Shown here: positions 7,944 to 13,909 of the stretch, one piece after another
Numbering within the stretch: position 1 is the stretch's first letter
How the letters are laid out: each line of letters opens with the position of its first letter
Assembly (NCBI GenBank): GCA_031288055.1
Contig: JAITSD010000043.1
Location: forward strand, 1 to 13,909
From: Candidatus Opitulatrix roisinitermitis
GTDB lineage: Bacteria; Actinomycetota; Actinomycetes; Actinomycetales; Bifidobacteriaceae
Length of the DNA: 13,909 bases
Direction: 5' to 3'
The notes under the pieces: generated by a model
What the model was told of the DNA's origin: nothing
What the model saw: the letters and a program-made list of their open reading frames with translations, nothing else
Database searches by the model: none
Position numbers and translations under genes: made by a program

Positions 7944-7989
7944 TTGAGAGGCAGTTTATAAGATAACTCTTAAATAAGCTGTCTCTCAA
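7944..7989. repeat. Long inverted repeat (16-bp stem, 14-base loop) between dps and the transporter
   Basis: Arms at 7944-7959 and 7974-7989 pair over 16 positions. Read as plus-strand RNA, all 16 pairs form, two of them G-U. Read as minus-strand RNA, those two become A-C mismatches. Neither side is followed by a run of T in the right direction, so it is not a standard terminator. Its role is unknown: a remnant of a small mobile element, an RNA structure or a weak dps 3' end are possible. Confidence 0.6.
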
Positions 7990-8035
7990 CAAATCTCCAT
8001 TTCAATAGATTAAAATAACATCCTTATTTATATAC

Positions 8036-8070
8036 GATCTGACCTTTTATATTAAATGTGATCTGACCTT
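8036..8070. repeat. 11-bp direct repeat across the dps stop codon
   Basis: GATCTGACCTT occurs at 8036-8046 and again at 8060-8070, 24 bases apart. The second copy encodes dps residues KVRS and the first lies directly after the stop. It looks like an old 24-bp tandem duplication at the end of the gene. Confidence 0.6.
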
Positions 8071-8535
8071 CCACTGAAATAATTCCATTTTTCCTAAAAT
8101 ATCTTGCATTATATTTGAACTGATAATATCCAAATCATCAAGTTCGGCAATGGATTTTCTAATAATTGTTTCCACAGCCATATACTGCTCATCCACAGCT
8201 TTAAGATGTTGCGAAGTATTTCCCCTAACTAAAATAGTATATTGTGGAATAGAGCTTTTAGCAGTTTGATAAAGCGATGTTGATAAACCATTGGGTGATC
8301 CACCTAGCGTAGCAATTCTTTCAGCAATAGTATCAACCCCATCTCTAATGTCATCTATCTCTGGATCCAGCATTTCGTGAACAGCTATAAAAGCCTCACC
8401 TGTGACATTCCAGTGAGCATGTTTTAAAGTTAAAGCTAAATCATTTAAAATATCTAAATTCAGTTGCAAAATCTCAACTGTTTTAATACTTGTTCCCTCG
8501 TCTAGCGTTGGCACTGTAAAATTTAATTCCGACAT
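8047..8535 (-). CDS. dps: Dps ferritin-like DNA-binding / iron-storage protein
   Basis: A 162-residue Dps protein. The family forms a 12-subunit shell that oxidises Fe(II) with peroxide, stores iron and protects DNA. The ferroxidase-site residues are visible in LKHAHWNVTGEAFIAVHEMLD and DGVDTIAERIATLGG: H41, H53, D57, D68 and E72. The sequence is closest in feel to mycobacterial Dps, including the FQWKVRSHL ending. I chose the ATG at 8535-8533, preceded by AGAAAGGA; the upstream 27-codon in-frame extension (to 8616) is basic, unlike the family, and runs through the binding site and probable promoter. It stands alone, reading away from the plus-strand gene. The C-terminus carries half of a direct repeat (8060-8070). 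Confidence 0.95.
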   Translation of the reverse strand: MSELNFTVPTLDEGTSIKTVEILQLNLDILNDLALTLKHAHWNVTGEAFIAVHEMLDPEIDDIRDGVDTIAERIATLGGSPNGLSTSLYQTAKSSIPQYTILVRGNTSQHLKAVDEQYMAVETIIRKSIAELDDLDIISSNIMQDILGKMELFQWKVRSHLI

Positions 8536-8606
8536 AATTTTTCCTTTCTTGTTTTGCTTATATTTAATTCTATTCAAATCACTATTTATTTTTCTGGAAT
8601 ATTTAT

Positions 8607-8615
8607 ATTTTACCA
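8607..8615 (-). promoter_or_regulatory. Candidate extended -10 promoter of dps
   Basis: The minus strand reads TGGTAAAAT at 8615-8607, an extended -10 (TGn then TAAAAT, five of six). Transcription would start near 8600, giving a leader of about 65 bases before the dps ATG. No good -35 is visible, which extended -10 promoters may not need. Confidence 0.35.
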
Positions 8616-8735
8616 TAAAATATTGTAAATTTGCTAAAGCTAATATTTTATACTAAATTCAAATTAGAAAGCATAAAACTGAAGAAATCTAATTAATAAA
8701 TTAAATATATCATTTTTAAAATAATTCAGTATTTC

Positions 8736-8766
8736 CTTCGGCGAAGCAATTTACCAACAATAGACT
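8736..8766 (+). promoter_or_regulatory. Candidate leaderless promoter of the plus-strand gene, with palindrome at the -35 position
   Basis: TAGACT at 8761-8766 fits the TANNNT -10 motif common for actinobacterial leaderless transcripts. It lies exactly where it should if transcription begins at the A of the ATG at 8773; that ATG has no ribosome binding site. A perfect 11-bp palindrome, CTTCGGCGAAG (8736-8746), covers the -35 position in otherwise very A+T-rich DNA. No -35 hexamer is seen. Confidence 0.4.
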
Positions 8767-8772
8767 GTTATT

Positions 8773-9198
8773 ATGAGTAAGTCAACTAACTCAATAAATA
8801 CCAGATTCAAATTCTGGGGGTTAGTTTTATGTTCAACTTTAATTTTAGTGACCGCTTCTTTTTCTATTTGGCAAACCCATCAATATAACAATGCGGTCAG
8901 CAAATACTATAATGTTATATCTAATAACAATTTAGTGAAAAGGCACGCTATACAATTGGAAACACAGCTTGATCAATTAGTAACATCCAAAAATAATAAT
9001 GGAAAAAATATTGGTTTAGACAAAATCGCTCAAACTAAAAATAGCGGCACAAATTTACTCTATGTAAGTATGCCCGAACATAAACCCCAAACTAATGAAA
9101 TTAATCAACAAATCACAGTTATAGAAAATCATATAAAATCTATAGAAAACTATTCTCAAAATCTACAAAGTCTTATAAGGCAAATTAACCAAATATAA
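8773..9198 (+). CDS. Hypothetical membrane-anchored protein with coiled-coil outer domain
   Basis: I do not recognise this 141-residue protein, the only plus-strand gene here. Residues 1-12 are polar with basic residues, followed by one hydrophobic helix at about 13-32 (FWGLVLCSTLILVTASFSIW). The rest is hydrophilic, rich in N, Q, K and I, with heptad-like helices at about 50-72 and 106-140. This suggests a cytoplasmic N-terminus, a single membrane anchor and an outer coiled coil. The cysteine in the helix is not in a lipobox (preceded by Leu), so it is probably not a lipoprotein. The size and layout recall FtsL/DivIC-type proteins, but no specific match is visible. It ends two bases from the converging dgt stop. 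No ribosome binding site precedes the ATG; it may be translated leaderless. The intact frame and defined ends support a real gene. Confidence 0.65.
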   Translation: MSKSTNSINTRFKFWGLVLCSTLILVTASFSIWQTHQYNNAVSKYYNVISNNNLVKRHAIQLETQLDQLVTSKNNNGKNIGLDKIAQTKNSGTNLLYVSMPEHKPQTNEINQQITVIENHIKSIENYSQNLQSLIRQINQI

Positions 9199-9200
9199 TT

Positions 9201-10460
9201 TTAAAAAATTGTATTAGATAATTGTTTAGCTCTAGTATCTGTTAAAGAAGCAACTTGATCAACTGCCACTCTAAGCCTAGCACCTTCCGATTGGGCATCT
9301 TGCCACATATCTAAAAAAAGCCTTTCCAACAGCGGAGACGGTTTAGGTGAAAATTGCATATATTTTTCCACTAAATTATGAATAATTCGTTTTTGTTTTA
9401 AACTAACTCCTGCCATATCCCGAGAATCCATAACATAATATATAGATATAGCTTTTAAAATTTGAATTTGAGCTAAAATATCTTTTGGTATTTCTAAATT
9501 AGTGGAATATCTATAAAACTTTTCCGCATAATTAACTTCGGCATAATTTGCCACAGTTCCTACAAAATGACCAATTAAAGATGATGTTAAATTTTTTAAA
9601 TCTGCCAAATTAGCTAGAGATCCCACAAAATCAATGTCAAAATATCTATTATCAACCAAATATTTCCAGGCTTGTTCATAATCGTCAGACGACAAAACAT
9701 TAGTTTGATTTACGGCGATAGCTAAAACTTTTTCTTGATGGAAAGATTTTAATAAATCCACAGGATTTAATTTGCCTAGTGCTACAGCGTCCTCAAAATC
9801 ATGGACACAATATGATATATCATCAGACAAATCCATAATTTGGGCTTCAAGAGATTTTTGTAAAGGCGGAGCAGATTTTCTAACCCAGTTAAAATAAGTT
9901 AAATCCTCCGTATAAACATTAAATTTAACTGTGTTATAAATTGAATTATTATTAGATGATTTATTAACCAAAGCTTTTTGTCTATCCCAAGGATATTTAA
10001 CACAAGCGTTTAAAGTGGCTCTGGTTAGATTTAAACCAATTGACCGTCCAGACAACAAAAAGCTTTTGGGTTCTAAATAAGTCAAAAGTCGAAAAGTCTG
10101 AGCATTACCCTCAAAGCCACCTATATCTTTAGTAATAGTGTTTAAAGCGTCTTCACCATTATGCCCAAAAGGTGGATGACCTATATCATGGGCTAAACAA
10201 GCTGCCTCCACTAAATTAGGATCTAATTCAAGCAACAAAGCTAATTGCCTACCCACTTGAGCCACCTCTAATGAATGAGTTAATCTAGTTCTAACATAAT
10301 CATCTGAACCTGCACCCAAAACCTGAGTTTTATCGCCCAAACGACGTAAGGCCTGAGAATATAAAATCCTAGCCCTATCTCTTTCAAACTCTGAACGAAT
10401 ATTATCTCGACGCCGTTCTGTTCTATATCTAGCTAAATCGTGAGGTTTATAATTTGACAT
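9201..10460 (-). CDS. dgt: Deoxyguanosine triphosphate triphosphohydrolase-like protein (dGTPase)
   Basis: A 419-residue HD-domain hydrolase that removes triphosphate from dGTP or other dNTPs, shaping the DNA precursor pool. Family marks: FERDRARILYSQALRRLGDKTQV (residues 25-47), RTRLTHSLEVAQVGRQ with metal ligand H62, CLAHDIGHPPFGHNGEDALN with H91-D92, and MDLSDDISYCVHDFEDA (209-225) with the fourth metal-binding Asp. Length and the FERDRAR opening match actinobacterial members. The ATG at 10460 has no ribosome binding site at normal distance. It starts 28 bases after the coiled-coil gene, with a TAGTTT-A-AAACTA palindrome (10469-10481) in the gap. In many actinobacteria dgt lies near dnaG; that gene is not in this window. 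Substrate preference cannot be read from sequence. Confidence 0.92.
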   Translation of the reverse strand: MSNYKPHDLARYRTERRRDNIRSEFERDRARILYSQALRRLGDKTQVLGAGSDDYVRTRLTHSLEVAQVGRQLALLLELDPNLVEAACLAHDIGHPPFGHNGEDALNTITKDIGGFEGNAQTFRLLTYLEPKSFLLSGRSIGLNLTRATLNACVKYPWDRQKALVNKSSNNNSIYNTVKFNVYTEDLTYFNWVRKSAPPLQKSLEAQIMDLSDDISYCVHDFEDAVALGKLNPVDLLKSFHQEKVLAIAVNQTNVLSSDDYEQAWKYLVDNRYFDIDFVGSLANLADLKNLTSSLIGHFVGTVANYAEVNYAEKFYRYSTNLEIPKDILAQIQILKAISIYYVMDSRDMAGVSLKQKRIIHNLVEKYMQFSPKPSPLLERLFLDMWQDAQSEGARLRVAVDQVASLTDTRAKQLSNTIF

Positions 10461-10488
10461 AAATCAACTAGTTTAAAACTAAATCCCC

Positions 10489-11223
10489 TTATTTCCCACT
10501 ATTCTCCACGCCATTAGTTTTAACCACTAGCTGACTAGTTTCCTCTAAAATATATATTTGATTGTCTGACATATTTTTAATAATGTTTTGCTCAAATGGC
10601 ATAACTGGTGATAAAACACCCTCAAAATCTCCATTTGTATAAAAAACCACCGCTCTACCATAATTCTCGCTAACTGCAGTTTTAAAGGCCGTTAATAAAT
10701 CGTCTGGCAATTTTGCCAGCAATTCATTATAATTTTTTTCCACAAATATATAATGACCTCTGGCCTCTTTTATAGCGTTTCGTTTGCGTTCATCAAAACT
10801 ATTTACCTCATCTGTTATATTAGTTAAATCACTGGCTATTTTATCGTAAATTTGCTGAGCTTTATCTTGTTGTTCCATCAATTCCAACTGTTTATCTTCA
10901 ACTCTATTAATTCTATTAACTAAATGGTCTAATTCTTTTCGCAAACCAGCTATTTGTTTAACATCTTGTAATTTATCTAATCTAACTAGATCTCGCTTCT
11001 GTCGGCTCTTAGCTAATTCCATATCTTGATCACACTTATTTAACTCAGTTGATAAATTGGTTAAAAGTGATTTATAATTCGATAAATCAACAGTTAATTT
11101 TTCTTTAGTAATAGCTAATTGATTTAATCTTTTATCATCCTCTAATGCTAAAATAAGTGTATCAGTTTTTAATAACTCATTTTTAATTAATTGTAAATTA
11201 GTTAAATCAGTAATTACTGAAAT
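10489..11223 (-). CDS. C4 zinc-ribbon family (CT398-like) coiled-coil protein lacking its zinc cysteines; probable ATT start
   Basis: The region RQKRDLVRLDKLQDVKQIAGL, the stretch LRKELDHLVNRINRVEDKQLELMEQ, and LPDDLLTAFK near the C-terminus match the actinobacterial family of long coiled coils ending in a C4 zinc ribbon. Function in that family is not settled. The first ATG (11022) lacks a binding site and would drop about 67 residues that are open and still align (heptad helices such as ITDLTNLQLIKNELLKTD). No ATG, GTG, TTG or CTG occurs in frame between 11022 and the stop at 11253. The ATT at 11223-11221 has AAGG five bases upstream and gives 244 residues, the family's usual size. The ribbon region (about 195-235) reads YTNGDFEGVLSPV and ILEETSQLVVK where CxxC pairs belong; all four cysteines are gone. 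Confidence is high for the family and moderate for the start. Confidence 0.7.
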   Translation of the reverse strand: MSVITDLTNLQLIKNELLKTDTLILALEDDKRLNQLAITKEKLTVDLSNYKSLLTNLSTELNKCDQDMELAKSRQKRDLVRLDKLQDVKQIAGLRKELDHLVNRINRVEDKQLELMEQQDKAQQIYDKIASDLTNITDEVNSFDERKRNAIKEARGHYIFVEKNYNELLAKLPDDLLTAFKTAVSENYGRAVVFYTNGDFEGVLSPVMPFEQNIIKNMSDNQIYILEETSQLVVKTNGVENSGK

Positions 11224-11304
11224 TGGAACCTTACTTATTGAATTAATATTTCACCACTATTTATTTTAACTCTATTTCAACCTGCTATCTAACAAAAAGC
11301 TAGA

Positions 11305-13410
11305 CTATTCTCCACGACTTTTAGCTATTATGTCCTCTGCCACAGTTTTAGGCACCTCAGCATAAGAATCAAATTGCATAGTATACATAGCCCGACCTTG
11401 AGTTTTAGAACGCAAATCGCCTATATAACCAAACATCTCTGAAAGCGGCACTTTAGCATCAACCACTTTAACACCTGTGGCGTCAGTCATTTGCTGTATA
11501 ATGCCGCGTCGTGAATTAATATCGCCTATAACATCACCCATATATTCCTCTGGAGTTCTAACCTCCACACTCATAATAGGCTCTAAAAGTGTCACATCAG
11601 CTTGCTTAGCAGCTTGCCTTAAAACTTGTGAACCAGCAATTTTAAAAGCTAACTCTGAAGAGTCAACATCGTGAGTCTGTCCATCGTGCAAAGTAGCTTT
11701 AAGCCCAACCAATGGAAAACCTGCCAAAACGCCATTTTCCATAGCCTCTCGAATGCCATGATCCACAGATGGTATATATTCTCGAGGAATATGACCGCCA
11801 GTAACCTTATTTTCAAACTCATAAAGACTTTCAGCGTCTAATTGAATTGGCTCTATAGAAACTAAAACTTTAGCAAATTGCCCAGCCCCGCCAGATTGTT
11901 TTTTATGCGTATATTCCACATTTTCCACCGATTTCTTAATAGTTTCTCTATAAGCCACCTGTGGATTACCCACATTAGCTTCAACGCTAAACTCTCGCTT
12001 CATTCTTTCCACTAAAATATCTAAATGTAACTCACCCATACCGCCTATAACAGTTTGCCCTGATTCTGGATCGTGGCGAACACGAAATGTGGGATCCTCC
12101 TCAGCCAATTTTTGTATAGCTGTAGATAATTTTTCTTGATCAGATTTAGTTTTTGGCTCTATTGCCACATCAATTACAGGTTCCGGAAAAGACATTGACT
12201 CTAAAATAATCTCATTAGACAAATCACACAAAGTATCACCAGTAGTAACATCCTTTAGGCCAATGAAAGCATAGATATGACCAGCCACAGCTTCCTCAAT
12301 TTGATTTTCCTTGTTAGAATGCATCTGAAAGATTTTACCAATTCGCTCTTTTTTATTTTTGGTTGAGTTAGCCACAGTTTCGCCCTGTGTAACTTTACCC
12401 GAATAAACCCTAATATAAGTTAATTTACCATAAAATGGATGAGCAGCCACTTTAAAAGCTAAAGCCGAAAAAGGTTCCGCCTGATCTGATTTTCTAGTTA
12501 TTAATTTTTCCTTATCTACCACATCATGTCCCTCAACTGCTGGCACATCTAATGGTGAAGGTAAATAATCTAAAACAGCATCTAGCATAGGTTGAATACC
12601 TTTGTCTTTAGCCGCGGAACCACACAAAACAGGATAAGCTTCATTTTTAGTAGTCAAATTACGAATAGCTGATTTTATATCAGCAACAGATAATTCACTG
12701 CCTCCTAAATATTGTTCTAATAACTTTTCACTAGTTTCAGCACAAGTTTCTAAAAGTTCTGCTCTGTATTCCGCCACTTTATCTAACATATTATCAGGAA
12801 TTGCCACAGTTTCAAATTCAGCTCCATGATTTGAATCCTTATCACCCCAAACATAAGCTTTTTGCTCAACTAAATCTATTACTCCTTTAAAAGAGTTTTC
12901 CGCACCAATTGGTAACTGAATAACAATTGGTTTAGCTTTTAATCTATCTTTAATTGTCTGAACAGAAAAATAAAAATCAGCACCTAATTTATCCATTTTG
13001 TTTATAAAACAAATTCTGGGCACATTGTATTTATCAGCTTGTCGCCAAACAGTTTCTGATTGCGGTTCAACGCCCTCTTTGCCATCAAACACAGCCACAG
13101 AACCATCAAGCACCCTCAAAGATCTTTCCACTTCAACTGTGAAATCCACATGCCCAGGTGTGTCAATAATATTGATTTGTTTATCTTTCCAATAACATGT
13201 TGTGGCAGCTGAAGTAATAGTAATACCTCGCTCTTTTTCTTGATCCATCCAATCCATAGTTGATTCACCATCATGAGTTTCACCTATTTTATAATTCACA
13301 CCTGTATAATATAAAATACGCTCAGTGGTGGTGGTTTTTCCAGCATCAATATGAGCCATAATACCAATATTACGAACATTTTTTAAATTTTTCTCAACTT
13401 TGAGTGCCAT
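11305..13410 (-). CDS. fusA: Elongation factor G
   Basis: A 701-residue translational GTPase that drives translocation and, with RRF, ribosome recycling. GTP-binding motifs: AHIDAGKT (19-26), RGITIT (61-66), DTPGH (83-87, catalytic His 87), NKMD (137-140) and GSA (264-266). Later domains show [64 protein letters not shown] and [19 protein letters not shown], all typical of housekeeping EF-G. It is full length and actinobacterial in flavour. The ATG at 13410 has AAGGAG upstream; the stop is TAG, while the other complete genes here end in TAA. Normally fusA lies with rpsL, rpsG and tuf; here it sits between a CorC-like gene and the coiled-coil gene. It is not a Tet(O)-type ribosomal protection protein, because domain sequences follow EF-G throughout. 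Confidence 0.97.
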   Translation of the reverse strand: MALKVEKNLKNVRNIGIMAHIDAGKTTTTERILYYTGVNYKIGETHDGESTMDWMDQEKERGITITSAATTCYWKDKQINIIDTPGHVDFTVEVERSLRVLDGSVAVFDGKEGVEPQSETVWRQADKYNVPRICFINKMDKLGADFYFSVQTIKDRLKAKPIVIQLPIGAENSFKGVIDLVEQKAYVWGDKDSNHGAEFETVAIPDNMLDKVAEYRAELLETCAETSEKLLEQYLGGSELSVADIKSAIRNLTTKNEAYPVLCGSAAKDKGIQPMLDAVLDYLPSPLDVPAVEGHDVVDKEKLITRKSDQAEPFSALAFKVAAHPFYGKLTYIRVYSGKVTQGETVANSTKNKKERIGKIFQMHSNKENQIEEAVAGHIYAFIGLKDVTTGDTLCDLSNEIILESMSFPEPVIDVAIEPKTKSDQEKLSTAIQKLAEEDPTFRVRHDPESGQTVIGGMGELHLDILVERMKREFSVEANVGNPQVAYRETIKKSVENVEYTHKKQSGGAGQFAKVLVSIEPIQLDAESLYEFENKVTGGHIPREYIPSVDHGIREAMENGVLAGFPLVGLKATLHDGQTHDVDSSELAFKIAGSQVLRQAAKQADVTLLEPIMSVEVRTPEEYMGDVIGDINSRRGIIQQMTDATGVKVVDAKVPLSEMFGYIGDLRSKTQGRAMYTMQFDSYAEVPKTVAEDIIAKSRGE

Positions 13411-13442
13411 TTTTCTCCTTCAAAATTACACTTTACACTCTA

Positions 13443-13448
13443 ATAATA
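13443..13448 (-). promoter_or_regulatory. Candidate -10 element for fusA
   Basis: The minus strand reads TATTAT at 13448-13443, five of six to consensus, which would start transcription near 13436 and leave a leader of about 26 bases carrying the AAGGAG site. The -35 region is weak. A low-confidence call, supported by position between the preceding gene's stop and fusA. Confidence 0.3.
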
Positions 13449-13451
13449 CCT

Positions 13452-13476
13452 AAAATCAGTTTATCACACTGGTTTT
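13452..13476 (-). terminator. Weak hairpin behind the CorC-like gene
   Basis: AAAATCAG (13452-13459) and CTGGTTTT (13469-13476) can pair around a 9-base loop. On the minus strand this gives an A-run, an imperfect stem (one C-A mismatch) and a short T-run, nine bases after the CorC-like stop. It could be a weak terminator separating that gene from fusA. The stem is short, so the call is tentative. Confidence 0.3.
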
Positions 13477-13485
13477 TATTAAAAA

Positions 13486-13909
<424 letters not shown>

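Noticed and set aside
8536..8616. 27-residue N-terminal extension of Dps
   Set aside because: It runs through the ribosome binding site of the ATG at 8535 and a probable promoter. Its content is Lys/Asn-rich low complexity, although N-terminal basic tails do occur in some Dps proteins.
10469..10481. TAGTTTAAAACTA palindrome before dgt as the same operator as 7880-7897
   Set aside because: The half sites are in the opposite order (TAGTTT/AAACTA versus TTTAGT/ACTAAA), and such A+T-rich palindromes arise easily by chance here.
11305..13410. EF-G paralogue acting as tetracycline ribosomal protection protein
   Set aside because: The G-domain and domain III-V motifs follow housekeeping EF-G throughout and no resistance-gene context is present.

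Overview
The window is A+T-rich bacterial DNA. It is coded almost entirely on the minus strand, with only one gene on the plus strand. The proteins look actinobacterial despite the low G+C. EF-G carries actinobacterial-style signatures (for example [19 protein letters not shown] and [18 protein letters not shown]). The Dps resembles mycobacterial Dps (KHAHWNVTG, AVHEMLDP, AERIATLGG). The dGTPase, L10 and the L10-leader RNA also look actinobacterial. A low-G+C actinobacterium, possibly host- or gut-associated, is my best inference; I cannot name a species.

Layout from the right edge, following minus-strand transcription. First comes the 3' part of a CorC/HlyC-type CBS protein, then fusA (EF-G), here with no str-operon neighbours. 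Next is a coiled-coil protein of the C4 zinc-ribbon (CT398-like) family that has lost all its zinc cysteines and has no standard start codon, then dgt (dGTPase). A small plus-strand membrane-anchored protein of unknown function converges on dgt and diverges from dps. After dps lies a 206-bp intergenic stretch with a long hairpin, an operator-like palindrome and a short direct repeat.

That stretch leads into a tight six-gene sugar-acid operon (7840 to 840): an MHS-type transporter, an IdnD/LgoD-like dehydrogenase, a KDG kinase, mannonate dehydratase (uxuA), fructuronate reductase (uxuB) and KDPG aldolase (eda). Gaps are 0 to 57 bases. The last section is the L10-leader RNA, rplJ and the first 16 codons of rplL.

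The operon makes most sense as a self-contained route: an imported hexonate, best guess L-gulonate, is oxidised to D-fructuronate by the dehydrogenase. It is then reduced to D-mannonate, dehydrated to KDG, phosphorylated to KDPG and cleaved to pyruvate and glyceraldehyde-3-phosphate. No uronate isomerase (uxaC) is present or needed in this scheme, and the oxidation and reduction would balance each other. Two proteins that normally carry a four-cysteine structural zinc site (the dehydrogenase and the zinc-ribbon protein) lack it entirely, which may be a shared theme of this genome.
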